A stretch of DNA of 64,000 bases from Pseudomonadota bacterium (GTDB lineage: Bacteria > Pseudomonadota > Gammaproteobacteria > Burkholderiales > Methylophilaceae), in the NCBI GenBank assembly GCA_020053735.1, contig JAGVMP010000007.1, positions 62,001-126,000 of the forward strand. The letters run 5' to 3'. Position numbers and translations under genes: made by a program. Under the pieces are notes generated by a model. The model was not told the origin of the DNA. It made no database searches and saw nothing but the letters and a program-made list of their open reading frames with translations. Shown here piece after piece: positions 36,253 through 44,746 of this stretch (position 1 is the first letter of the stretch; the number at the start of each line of letters is the position of its first letter).

Positions 36253-36286
36253 TCACCCCAATAAATACTAGTATTTATTGGGGTGA
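36253..36286. repeat. 34-bp perfect palindrome between divergent genes
   Basis: Arms TCACCCCAATAAATACT and AGTATTTATTGGGGTGA (17 bp each) are fully complementary with no spacer. It lies 60 bp before the DUF2789 start and 50 bp before the HAD gene start. Both genes run away from it, so an operator or a shared promoter element is more likely than a terminator. Confidence 0.9.
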
Positions 36287-36336
36287 TTGAAAAGTTATGT
36301 ATCGCACGCCAAACTAGATCTGGAGGCCAGCTGGAT

Positions 36337-37134
36337 ATGAATACATTATCTTCTGTCAAAGGTGTTTTGTTTGATTTGGATGGTGTGCTGTACATCGGCG
36401 CGCATGCCGTTGATGGCGCCGTTGAGGCGGTAAGTAGAATCCAAGCAAGCGGCTTACAATGCCGATTTGTCACCAACACCAGCACGCTATCATTGAAGTC
36501 ATTGCAGCAAAAAATCAATGCGTTAGGTTTTTCAATCCCTATCAATCAAATTATCAGTGCGCCTCAAGCTACCTATCTTTATTTAAAACGCCAGCATTTA
36601 GAACATCAGCACAATCCTGTTTGCCGTTTGTTGCTGGCTGAGGATGTGAAGAAAGACTTTGAAGAATTCAGCCAATCTGACATACAGGTAAATTATATCG
36701 TGATAGGCGATATCGGTGACAGATGGTCTTACACCTTACTTAATCAAGTCTTTAATGACCTGATGCAGGGGGCAAAACTTATCGCTATTCATAAAAACCG
36801 GTTTTGGCAAACTGAACATGGTTTGCAAATGGATATTGGTGGCTTTATTGATGCCTTGGAATACGCGAGTGGCGCTAAAGCGATGATTATTGGTAAACCT
36901 GCTGCTGATTTCTTTCAAATCGCTTTAGATGATATGGCGCTAAAAGCTTCTGAAGTTGCAATCATAGGCGATGACATTGATGTGGATGTTGGAGGCGGAC
37001 AACAAGTTGGGCTAGAAGGCATATTAGTGAAAACAGGCAAATATCGACAAAGCTATGCTGAGGCGTCTACCATTAAACCGAATTTAATTATCGATTCAAT
37101 CGCAGATTTACCCAAGGCGCTGGGGCTTTATTAA
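36337..37134 (+). CDS. HAD-superfamily IIA phosphatase (LHPP/NagD-like)
   Basis: With the ATG at 36337, ten bases after TGGAGG, the product has 265 residues. A longer GTG start at 36283 would overlap the palindrome and lacks a good ribosome site. Motif I is VLFDLDGVLYIG, motif II is FVTNTSTLS, a large C2-type cap follows, and motifs III/IV are IIGKPAADFF and AIIGDDIDVDVGGGQ. It resembles the TIGR01458 group that includes phospholysine/phosphohistidine pyrophosphatase. The natural substrate cannot be told from sequence. Confidence 0.85.
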   Translation: MNTLSSVKGVLFDLDGVLYIGAHAVDGAVEAVSRIQASGLQCRFVTNTSTLSLKSLQQKINALGFSIPINQIISAPQATYLYLKRQHLEHQHNPVCRLLLAEDVKKDFEEFSQSDIQVNYIVIGDIGDRWSYTLLNQVFNDLMQGAKLIAIHKNRFWQTEHGLQMDIGGFIDALEYASGAKAMIIGKPAADFFQIALDDMALKASEVAIIGDDIDVDVGGGQQVGLEGILVKTGKYRQSYAEASTIKPNLIIDSIADLPKALGLY

Positions 37135-37146
37135 CCTACCTTAATA

Positions 37147-38007
37147 TTAAACATTTAATAGCCCAGAAAATTGAACAATGTAATTTTCTAGCCAGTCCTT
37201 GGCATGTTGTTTTTGTTTGGCGCTGGTGCTGGCATGTAAATCCGCCATGATTTCGCATGTGCGCTGTTTAACTTGGTTTGCATATACTTGATAGGCAGGG
37301 TTCGGGCTACTTTTTAATCGTTCAAACCCTTGTTTAACCAGTTGAGATTTGTTTTCAGCGCTTAGTGATCGATTGTGTAATGCAGTCACAATCTGATAAA
37401 CATCTTGATTGCGCCTTAATATCTCGGCATAAGTAAGCGCAGGCTTAATAGGCGTTACTACCAAGTTTTGTTTCAACATAGCTAGTTGTGATTCATTTAG
37501 GTCGCCATAGACTTTTTCAGCAAAAGATTCAATCTTTTCAAGCCGAGCTTCTATTTGTTCTTCTAGTGTTTCCTGCCACCACTCGGATTTCCATTTCAGC
37601 GCGCGCTTTTCTAGCTTACCCTGAAAATATTGAAGCTGTTCATTAGTCAATAACGGTGCTATTTCGATAATGATTGGAATGGACTCTAATTGAAGTTCGC
37701 TGAAATTGGCTTTGATGTTATCTATTCTTTCACATGCTTCACTAGGGCTAATCTGTTCTCTGATGACGACACTTTGTAAATCTTGAAGCGTCAGGATATA
37801 ACTAGACAGTTGATTCTGCCGATGCCAATCGTGCAGGCGATGTAGAGCAGGATTTAAAATAGACTTTTGATCTTGGGTAAAATCGAAGTAACCGTCTAAC
37901 CACCAACTGAGCACTTCTGGTGCGTTGTTATAGACTGTTTTAACTAATCCGCAGCTATTGATTAAACCCGCTAATAATAGAATTAAAACACATTGAATAA
38001 AGCGCAT
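37147..38007 (-). CDS. DUF6279 family lipoprotein
   Basis: This 286-residue protein has a signal peptide and lipobox (LILLLAGLINSCG, Cys at about residue 19), so it is a predicted lipoprotein. The start of the mature part, YNNAPEVLSWWLDGYFDF, is the hallmark of the DUF6279 family. The rest is mostly helical with many Gln/Glu/Lys residues. It is convergent with the HAD gene, with only 12 bp between the stops. Function is not known. Confidence 0.83.
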   Translation of the reverse strand: MRFIQCVLILLLAGLINSCGLVKTVYNNAPEVLSWWLDGYFDFTQDQKSILNPALHRLHDWHRQNQLSSYILTLQDLQSVVIREQISPSEACERIDNIKANFSELQLESIPIIIEIAPLLTNEQLQYFQGKLEKRALKWKSEWWQETLEEQIEARLEKIESFAEKVYGDLNESQLAMLKQNLVVTPIKPALTYAEILRRNQDVYQIVTALHNRSLSAENKSQLVKQGFERLKSSPNPAYQVYANQVKQRTCEIMADLHASTSAKQKQHAKDWLENYIVQFSGLLNV

Positions 38008-38267
38008 ACTTTTACGACCCAGTGTTATGCAAATAGTTTGAATAAACTTTGATTAAGATATTGTTATATATTGTGATATCGACTTTATAAATTTATTTCC
38101 TGAATTATCAGTTAATTTATTAAGTTTTGTAGCTGCTCTTTTAAATGTCAACTTGAACTACTGTCTACTTGAACTACAGCAAATCTATTCTTTAAGTGTA
38201 TATCATAGAGACTAGCGACGCGGCAACACAAGTGAAATTGCAGTATCATTTCATAGAGGTGACTGCA

Positions 38268-39794
38268 TTGGAAACTGAAGTTGAACTTAAGTTAAGTATA
38301 AACCGCAAGGATGTGGCGCGTCTACGGCGTCACCCAGCCATCGTAACTGCCTGCAGCGGCAAACCAATCACGCACAAACTCATTAGCATCTATTACGATA
38401 CCCCAGACTTGAAACTCCTGGATGCAGGAGTCAGCTTACGGGTGCGTCATATTTCAGGTCATTGGATACAAACATTGAAAGCTGCAGGTAGTTCTATTGC
38501 AGGGCTTCACCAGCGTAAGGAATGGGAGGACGAGATTGTGGCTGACCATCCTGACTTCACCAAAAGTTTTGATCCTGTCTTGATAAAACTTTTTGCCGAT
38601 AGAAAACTGCGTGATGCGCTTATTCCTATTTTTCATACGGAAGTGCAGCGTAAAGAGTGGCAACTTGTCTTCGACAATGGCGACAAAATTGAGCTGGCAC
38701 TTGACCTTGGTCAACTGGTCGCGGGCGAAAATAGCGAGCCCATCAGTGAATTGGAGTTGGAATTGAAAGATGGTAATGCGGGGCGGCTATTTGACCTTGC
38801 ACTGGAGCTGCAGAAGGTTGTTCCGGTGAAACTGGAAAACATCAGCAAAGGGCAACGTGGTTATGCTTATTGTCGCGTTCAGCCGCCAAGTGTCTTCAAA
38901 GCCAAACCATTAAAACTGGCTCGTAATGTTGATGCCAATAGTGCATTCAAGAAAATTGCTTGGGAATGCATCCATCACTTACAAAGCAATCAGGATGTGG
39001 TGCTACATGGAAAGGATGTAGAAGGCGTACACCAGATGCGTGTGGCACTGCGCCGCCTACGTTCTGCATTTGCCCTGTTTCGGAAGGTGCTGGGACGACG
39101 GAGTAGTGCCACGTTGTTGGCTGAGCTTAGCTGGCTTGGCGATGTGCTAGGTAAAGCACGCGACCTGGATGTATTTATCACACAAACTTTGCCAGTTGTC
39201 ATGACACAGTTTGAGAATCATATTGGTCTTCAGCTACTACATAATAAAGCGCTGAACGCACAAGCCGAAGCTTATGTGGATTTACGTGCAGTGCTTTCTT
39301 CACAGCGCTACAATGCACTATTGTTGACGCTAGCGGCGTGGCTGGAAAATGAGCGCTGGCATGATGGCTCACATAATATTCAGCGCACAAAAGCACTCAA
39401 TATCGCCAAGACTGCATTGACCAAGTTTCATAAACAATTACGACAAACTGGTGAAAGCCTATCAAATTTGAGCCCTGAAGAACGCCACGCCACCCGTATC
39501 GCCGCAAAAAAATTACGTTATGCATCGGAGTTTTTCGCTAGTTTCTACTCATCGACCAAATCCAAGTCATTCATCCGCAAGTTGACGCAATTACAAGATC
39601 AGCTTGGAATACTTAATGACATGACTGTCACCGAGAATCTGTTGTGCCAATTCATCGGCTCGCACCCCAAAGGTGCGCTGAACGAGGCGCTACATATTTT
39701 TACTGGCTGGAATGCTTGCAATGCCATGAATAGCGTGGTGGTTATGGATAAAGTCTGGCGAAAATTTATTTCACAAAAACCATTTTGGTGCTGA
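38268..39794 (+). CDS. CYTH and CHAD domain protein
   Basis: A TTG start at 38268 is chosen because AGAGGTGA lies five bases upstream and the product then begins METEVELKLS, the normal CYTH opening. An in-frame GTG at 38196 is possible. The N-terminal CYTH domain (about 200 residues) shows the ExExK-type motif. The CHAD domain follows, with VEGVHQMRVALRRLRSAF and ATRIAAKKLRYASEFF histidine/basic helices. CYTH proteins bind triphosphates and CHAD domains bind polyphosphate, so a role on inorganic polyphosphate is likely. The last residues run into a degenerate antiporter remnant. Confidence 0.88.
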   Translation: METEVELKLSINRKDVARLRRHPAIVTACSGKPITHKLISIYYDTPDLKLLDAGVSLRVRHISGHWIQTLKAAGSSIAGLHQRKEWEDEIVADHPDFTKSFDPVLIKLFADRKLRDALIPIFHTEVQRKEWQLVFDNGDKIELALDLGQLVAGENSEPISELELELKDGNAGRLFDLALELQKVVPVKLENISKGQRGYAYCRVQPPSVFKAKPLKLARNVDANSAFKKIAWECIHHLQSNQDVVLHGKDVEGVHQMRVALRRLRSAFALFRKVLGRRSSATLLAELSWLGDVLGKARDLDVFITQTLPVVMTQFENHIGLQLLHNKALNAQAEAYVDLRAVLSSQRYNALLLTLAAWLENERWHDGSHNIQRTKALNIAKTALTKFHKQLRQTGESLSNLSPEERHATRIAAKKLRYASEFFASFYSSTKSKSFIRKLTQLQDQLGILNDMTVTENLLCQFIGSHPKGALNEALHIFTGWNACNAMNSVVVMDKVWRKFISQKPFWC

Positions 39795-39850
39795 AACTTA
39801 CAATATTCTCAATGCCATTGTTGCAGTATCCATTCTGATTACACTAATCT
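39785..39850 (+). pseudogene. Remnant of a CPA2 antiporter gene
   Basis: The stretch from about 39793 (GAAACTTACAATATTCTCAA onwards, some 56 bp) closely matches 47159-47214 inside the intact CPA2 antiporter gene. I count about eight differences. Translated in the matching frame it gives ETYNILNAIVAVSILIT, against ETYNILNAIVAVSMLIT in the intact protein. There is no ORF around it. Similarity may extend back into the last codons of the CHAD gene. Confidence 0.7.
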
Positions 39851-40076
39851 TCAATCTTGCGTTTATAAGTTAATTCGCTATAGGCATTAAGTGCAGACTG
39901 GTCAGTATGATAACGAACAGAGCACAAACTCCAAATTTGTTGATTATTATCAAATGTGTGTTGTCGCACTTGCAAACTGATTCTAATGATGCATTCTTTT
40001 TTTAATTAGTTGAAGTTTGTAAATACTTTTTCTTGGCTTTTTGCTTAGTCTTTTAAGGAAGATAATTCAACTAAAT

Positions 40077-41336
40077 ATGATCATAGTCCTTAGTATCATC
40101 ATCACAATAATTTCATTCGTTTTATTGATGAACTTTGTTACAGCTGAGAAAAAGATTCAGCATAAGCTGGATAAACTTTATTCAATCAGCGATCCCCAAT
40201 TCATCAGATCAGTAAGTGCATTGTTGGGCCCATCATTTATAGAAGGCAATGACGTAAAGGTACTTAAAAATGGTGACGAGATTTTTCCTGAGATGCTAAA
40301 TGCAATCCAACAAGCCAAGCAAACCATTACCTTTGAAACATTTATTTATTGGTCAGAAAGTATCGGTGAGGACTTTGCAGACGCCCTGAGTAAACGTGCA
40401 CGTGCTGGAGTAAACGTTCACGTATTGTTAGATTGGCTTGGCAGCGTAAAGATGGAAAAAGAGCAGCTAGATAAAATGCTTAAAGCGGGCGTTGAGATTC
40501 AACGCTACCATAAACCGCACTGGAGTCATCTTTCGCGGCTAAACAACCGAACGCATCGAAAGTTATTAATTATTGATGGCAAATTGGGATTCACTGGTGG
40601 GGTAGGCATTGCAAACCAGTGGCTTGGAAATGCGCAGAATCCTAATGAGTGGCGCGATACGCATTTTCGGGTAAGTGGTCCGGTAGTTGCACAAATGCAG
40701 GCTGCATTTATGGATAACTGGATAAAAGCACAAGGAAAAGTATTACATGATCTACGCTATTTTCCAATTATAAAAAAAACTGGCAGTATGCCTTGTCAAA
40801 TGTTTAGCAGTTCTCCTAGTGGAGGTAGCGATTCGATGGAGCTCATATACCTGATGGCCATCACTGCTGCAGAGGAGTCGATTTATTTATCGAGTGCCTA
40901 TTTCGTGCCAGATGAAATGTCAGTAAATACGTTAATTGATGCTGCTAAACGGGGTGTAAAAATACGAATTATTACCCCTGGCCAACACATAGATAATGAC
41001 CTAGTACGAAGAGTATCGCGTGCTGGATGGGGAGATTTGTTAAAGGCAAAAATACAAATTGCCGAATACTCTCCCACAATGTACCACTGTAAAATTTTAA
41101 TCATAGATAATCTAATGGTTTCAGTAGGCTCAACGAATTTTGATAATCGATCTTTCAGGCTGAATGATGAAGCAAATCTGAATATTATGGACAAAGCTTT
41201 CGCAACAGAACAAGTGAAGATGTTTGACGATGATTGGCATCATTCCCATCAAATAACATATCAGGCATGGTTAGCTAGGCCACTCAAAGAAAAGTGTTTA
41301 GAAAAATTAGCGTTACTATTAAAGACACAGGTATAG
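40077..41336 (+). CDS. cls: Cardiolipin synthase-like phospholipase D protein
   Basis: This is a predicted membrane phosphatidyltransferase making cardiolipin. From the ATG at 40077 the product has 419 residues with one N-terminal membrane helix (MIIVLSIIITIISFVLLM). The two PLD motifs are HRKLLIIDGKLGFTGG and HCKILIIDNLMVSVGSTNFD, each HxK(x)4D. Between them lies the AYFVPDEMSVNTL segment of the Cls family. A TTG 36 bases upstream would extend the protein. Single-helix ClsB/YmdC-type enzymes are alternatives. It sits among stress-type genes. Confidence 0.86.
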   Translation: MIIVLSIIITIISFVLLMNFVTAEKKIQHKLDKLYSISDPQFIRSVSALLGPSFIEGNDVKVLKNGDEIFPEMLNAIQQAKQTITFETFIYWSESIGEDFADALSKRARAGVNVHVLLDWLGSVKMEKEQLDKMLKAGVEIQRYHKPHWSHLSRLNNRTHRKLLIIDGKLGFTGGVGIANQWLGNAQNPNEWRDTHFRVSGPVVAQMQAAFMDNWIKAQGKVLHDLRYFPIIKKTGSMPCQMFSSSPSGGSDSMELIYLMAITAAEESIYLSSAYFVPDEMSVNTLIDAAKRGVKIRIITPGQHIDNDLVRRVSRAGWGDLLKAKIQIAEYSPTMYHCKILIIDNLMVSVGSTNFDNRSFRLNDEANLNIMDKAFATEQVKMFDDDWHHSHQITYQAWLARPLKEKCLEKLALLLKTQV

Positions 41337-41569
41337 AATTTTAAACAGCCTAGTCAGTATTCCTGAAGTAGTGCATCTGCTTCCTCGCATTTCATAAATC
41401 TAGTTTAAAAATCCTCAAATTCAGGTGAGGTCCTACATATTTTTAGGACAAAACCGCCTATAGCTAGTCTTGTTTTGAAAGCCTAATAGTCTTCTGTAAT
41501 TCGCTAAGTTGGTTACTTAGCTGAATGCTTAACAGAATCTAAATCAACTTGACTATAAAGGATATTGAA

Positions 41570-41953
41570 ATGAGTAAATTATTAACCGCATTACTATTTT
41601 CTGTCGCTACCGTTTCTTCTTTTGCTGCTACCACAGATGAAAATAAAGATGATGCTTCTGCATTAGGAACCGCTGAAAACCCACAAGTGCAAAAGCAACA
41701 AAGTCGTACCGATAAAGGCGCTGTTGGAGTTCACCAAGATGGCGTGCCCGATGACGCAAGTAAACTTGGGACATCTGAAACGCCCCAAGTAAAAGAACAA
41801 AACAAACGCACTAACAAAGGTCCTACTGAGAGACCTGAAAAACATAAAGCTAAAAATAAAGTCATGAAAGAGAAAGAAGAGAATGCTGGCACAACGAAAG
41901 GTAATCCTATCCAGCCGACAGAACCCGAATCTGCTCCACCAGCAGTCAACTAA
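41570..41953 (+). CDS. Small exported protein with two repeats
   Basis: The ATG at 41570 follows AAAGGATA and gives 127 residues. A signal peptide (MSKLLTALLFSVATVSSFA) is clear. The mature part contains two copies of a repeat of about 35 residues: DDASALGTAENPQVQKQQ with RTDKG, and DDASKLGTSETPQVKEQN with RTNKG. A Lys/Glu-rich segment and a Pro-rich end follow. No cysteine or known domain is seen. It is probably a disordered periplasmic or secreted protein of unknown role. Confidence 0.7.
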   Translation: MSKLLTALLFSVATVSSFAATTDENKDDASALGTAENPQVQKQQSRTDKGAVGVHQDGVPDDASKLGTSETPQVKEQNKRTNKGPTERPEKHKAKNKVMKEKEENAGTTKGNPIQPTEPESAPPAVN

Positions 41954-41999
41954 ATAACAGGTTTTGTATTAATACAATTTTAATTTTGAGGAGTAAGAG

Positions 42000-42407
42000 A
42001 TGACAAATATACATATTTATCCTGATTCAACCAATGAGTTAGAAAACGACTACCCAAATCAACCAGATGAAAACGAAAATAATCGTAAATTTCCAGACGA
42101 TGATTCAAATGTTGGTGATAACCCAATCTACCCTAATAAGGATGATGAAGTGCCTACAAATGAAAATATTCCATCTGAAATCGAAAATGATGATGTTTCT
42201 AATCAAACCAGCGAAAACGACGTTGAACAAGAAGTTGGGTCTGGTAAAGGTGGCGTATATCCCTACAACATTAATTCAAACACCGCCGATGATGAAGGCG
42301 ATGAAGACGAAAACGGAATTGAACCAAAACTAGGTCCAATTGATACGAATGAAGACCAAGACTTCGAAAACCCAGATCAAGATTCAGAAAATTCACATCA
42401 GATATAA
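42000..42407 (+). CDS. Acidic disordered hypothetical protein
   Basis: This 135-residue protein is extremely rich in Asp, Glu and Asn, with no hydrophobic core, signal or cysteine. Tyr-Pro pairs recur (HIYPDS, NPIYPNKDD, GGVYPYN). GAGGAGT precedes the ATG, and the gene sits tightly between two others with strong ribosome sites, which argues it is real. The composition resembles hydration or stress-protective proteins. No family is recognised. Confidence 0.62.
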   Translation: MTNIHIYPDSTNELENDYPNQPDENENNRKFPDDDSNVGDNPIYPNKDDEVPTNENIPSEIENDDVSNQTSENDVEQEVGSGKGGVYPYNINSNTADDEGDEDENGIEPKLGPIDTNEDQDFENPDQDSENSHQI

Positions 42408-42419
42408 AGGAGAAATAAA

Positions 42420-42920
42420 ATGCTTTCGACAAATACAGTTACAAAAACTAGCTCATCAAAAGTCTCAAAAATGAGAAATACTCAAGATGCAACCGCGTTA
42501 TTAAAGGCTGATCATAAGGTGGTAGATGGGTTATTCAAAAAATTTGAAGCCACGAATTCAAGTAGTAAAAAAAAGCAATTAGTTGAAGAGATATGCAAAG
42601 AATTAACCATTCACGCGCAGGTAGAGGAGGAAATATTTTATCCTGCTGTTCAAAAAGCTTTGAAGGATCATGAACTGATTCCTGAAGCCTATGTAGAGCA
42701 TGGGAGTTTAAAAGTATTAATCGCCGCAGTGAAAGGAATCGAGCCCAATGGTGACATGTATGACGCTAATGTGAAAGTCATGAGTGAGTATGTAAAACAT
42801 CACGTGAAAGAAGAAGAGAAGGAAATGTTTCCTGAGGTTAAAAGTACCAGTTTAGATATGGTTGAGTTAGGTGCGCGAATGGTTGAGCGAAAAAAACAGC
42901 TGTCAGCGGAGTATGTGTAA
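42420..42920 (+). CDS. Hemerythrin-like HHE domain protein
   Basis: This 166-residue protein has a hemerythrin/HHE fold, a four-helix bundle with a di-iron or oxygen-sensing centre. Likely ligands are in LLKADHKVVDGLF, LTIHAQVEEEIFYP, VEHGSLKVLI and VKHHVKEEEKEMFPEV. The N-terminal 24 residues are Ser/Thr/Lys-rich and probably disordered. AAAGGAG sits before the ATG. Similar stand-alone HHE proteins are linked to oxidative, nitrosative or general stress. Confidence 0.87.
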   Translation: MLSTNTVTKTSSSKVSKMRNTQDATALLKADHKVVDGLFKKFEATNSSSKKKQLVEEICKELTIHAQVEEEIFYPAVQKALKDHELIPEAYVEHGSLKVLIAAVKGIEPNGDMYDANVKVMSEYVKHHVKEEEKEMFPEVKSTSLDMVELGARMVERKKQLSAEYV

Positions 42921-43042
42921 CTACTTACATGGATTTAGGATTAACACCTATATAAGCATTTATTAGAAGTTTTAAGATTGATGAATGGTTGTCGAATACA
43001 AATTTTATGACCATTTTTTAATTCAACTTTAGGAGAAGCAAA

Positions 43043-43246
43043 ATGGAAGCAAATAAAACGAAAGACAAGGCAAATGGATCTAGCAAATCTAGTGTTAGTA
43101 AAAACGATAAAGGTTCGAGTTCTAATAAATCTGATTCTAAGTCAGGGTCAAGTTCTTCGGGTTCAAAATCAAGTTCTGGGTCATCACGCTCAGGCTCATC
43201 AGGTTCAAAAGCTAGCTCAGACTCAAGAAGTTCGAGCAGGACTTAG
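43043..43246 (+). CDS. Ser/Lys/Gly-rich small protein
   Basis: This 67-residue protein is built almost only of Ser, Lys, Gly, Asp and Asn. A serine-rich middle and end (SGSSSSGSKSSSGSSRSGS) gives a positively charged, disordered chain. An AGGAGAAGC ribosome site and an intrinsic terminator downstream support expression. The low complexity means no family can be named, and the frame could in principle be a chance ORF. Confidence 0.5.
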   Translation: MEANKTKDKANGSSKSSVSKNDKGSSSNKSDSKSGSSSSGSKSSSGSSRSGSSGSKASSDSRSSSRT

Positions 43247-43307
43247 TAAAATGACTTGGTAATAGATGAAGCAATGAATATCGAATAGATATTTATTAAC
43301 AACACAG

Positions 43308-43333
43308 AAGGGGCTTAGGCTCCTTTTGTTTTT
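43308..43333 (+). terminator. Intrinsic terminator after the stress-gene cluster
   Basis: Stem AAGGGGC/GCTCCTT (one G-T pair) with loop TTAG is followed by TTGTTTTT. It lies about 60 bp after the Ser-rich gene. Confidence 0.75.
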
Positions 43334-43435
43334 AAACTGTCAGTCTATTACAAGTCGCGGAAGTCCATCTGAGTTGAAGATTAACTAGCGTATAGATTTA
43401 AATCTGGATGTGGCTATGACACGCGGTGCCTTATG

Positions 43436-43783
43436 TTATGCAGTTCGAACTAAGATTTTAGCTTTTTCAAGAATTTCTAATAACACTGTGACACTAAATG
43501 GCTTAGGTAATACTTGCACATCAAACTGTAACTGAGTTGAAATATCCATTCCAGAAGAAATAATGATAGGTTTTGTTGGGTACATTGTGTTAATTTTTTG
43601 AGCTAATTCTATACCACTGATTCCTGGTAAATTTACATCAGTTAATATAATGTCAAAATGCGGCAGTTTATCTAGAGCTTCCTCTGCTGTAGCCACCCCA
43701 TTAGCTTGATAATCAAGCATTTCCAATAATTCGCAAAGCGTGGTTTGTGCCTCAAAGTTGTCTTCAACTACAAGTATTTTCAT
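43436..43783 (-). CDS. Stand-alone response regulator receiver
   Basis: This 115-residue protein is a single receiver domain: VVEDN acidic pocket, phosphoacceptor Asp in ILTDVNLPGISG (about residue 49), a serine switch in IIISSG and lysine in VLPKPF. No output domain is present. It diverges from the kinase-like gene at 43967 and is probably the receiver for that protein or for the kinase at 44747. Confidence 0.88.
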   Translation of the reverse strand: MKILVVEDNFEAQTTLCELLEMLDYQANGVATAEEALDKLPHFDIILTDVNLPGISGIELAQKINTMYPTKPIIISSGMDISTQLQFDVQVLPKPFSVTVLLEILEKAKILVRTA

Positions 43784-43966
43784 GATATTTGTTTGCCCAT
43801 CTTCATTTCATACAAGATTGGAAAATAATGTTTTTCAAAAAATTCTTTAATTATTAGCTCCCCATATATGAGCATAAGTTCAACACAGACTAGGAAGTCA
43901 AGTTTGTAAGAAAAACCCCTACATTTAATTGTTTTTTATTGATGTAAAGTTACCTAAGTTTTGTTA

Positions 43967-44695
43967 ATGCCCAGATTAATTAGAGTCTTGATAAGGAATT
44001 TTTCTTTAGACGAGTTTATCTTACTTTTGAAAAAGATTATGCAAAAACACCTAGAAAAACTGACAACTAATCAAACTTTACTCATTAGTGCCGTACAGCA
44101 AGAAGTCTTTAGCAGGATATTTCCTAAAATTAGGCATGATTTAGTTGGTTATTTATCCGCAAGTTTGATGCGTGTTTCAATAATGGATCGGTATCTCAGC
44201 AAAGAAGAAGTAGCCCCCAATCAACTGAAAGCGGAACTGTTAAAAATTGAGTCCTATATAAGGTCTAGCATTGATGGAATAAGGGCTTTAGGGTTTTGGG
44301 ATTTTCAATCCATACATGATGATTACCCAAGTGAAATTCTTAAAAAATGTGTTGAATTGATGTCGACGCGATTAGCCATGCAAGGTACTCAGCTTATGGT
44401 AGTTCCCCAAGAACTCGAGGATATTAAAAAGGTTGAGACTAAGCCTCTTTTATACAGTTTACTTTGTTTACTGAGTTACATTGAAGATAATAATTTTGAA
44501 AATAATAATTTAAAGATTCACAAAATTGGAAAATCCATAGTGATTAGTTCCGAGCCAAAAATTGCCCAAAATAGTACAGCATTTAAAAATGTTAGAAATT
44601 TAACTATTAACAGGGAATTAGCATTAGATTTTGCAAAATTTCAAAATATGAACATCAATATTAGTATTGAAGAAATCAAACTTACTTGGAATTAA
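43967..44695 (+). CDS. Histidine-kinase-like protein with degenerate ATPase part
   Basis: From the ATG at 43967 the product has 242 residues. A TTG two codons upstream or an ATG at 44039 are alternatives. A helix with FPKIRHDLVGYLSASLMRVS looks like the H-box of a DHp domain, with a second helix ending in IDGIRALGFWDF. The C-terminal half shows a vague ATPase-like pattern but lacks the N, G1 and G2 boxes. It could be a ChpT-like phosphotransferase or a decayed kinase. It is followed 52 bp later by a true kinase. Confidence 0.55.
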   Translation: MPRLIRVLIRNFSLDEFILLLKKIMQKHLEKLTTNQTLLISAVQQEVFSRIFPKIRHDLVGYLSASLMRVSIMDRYLSKEEVAPNQLKAELLKIESYIRSSIDGIRALGFWDFQSIHDDYPSEILKKCVELMSTRLAMQGTQLMVVPQELEDIKKVETKPLLYSLLCLLSYIEDNNFENNNLKIHKIGKSIVISSEPKIAQNSTAFKNVRNLTINRELALDFAKFQNMNINISIEEIKLTWN

Positions 44696-44746
44696 AATTA
44701 TTTACTTCACGTTATTTTTCTTAATAATGCAGCTTTCGAGGCGACT

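Noticed and set aside
36201-36545. Minus-strand ORF of 114 codons opposite the HAD gene
   Set aside because: It crosses the palindrome and the HAD motif I region with no ribosome site or family likeness.
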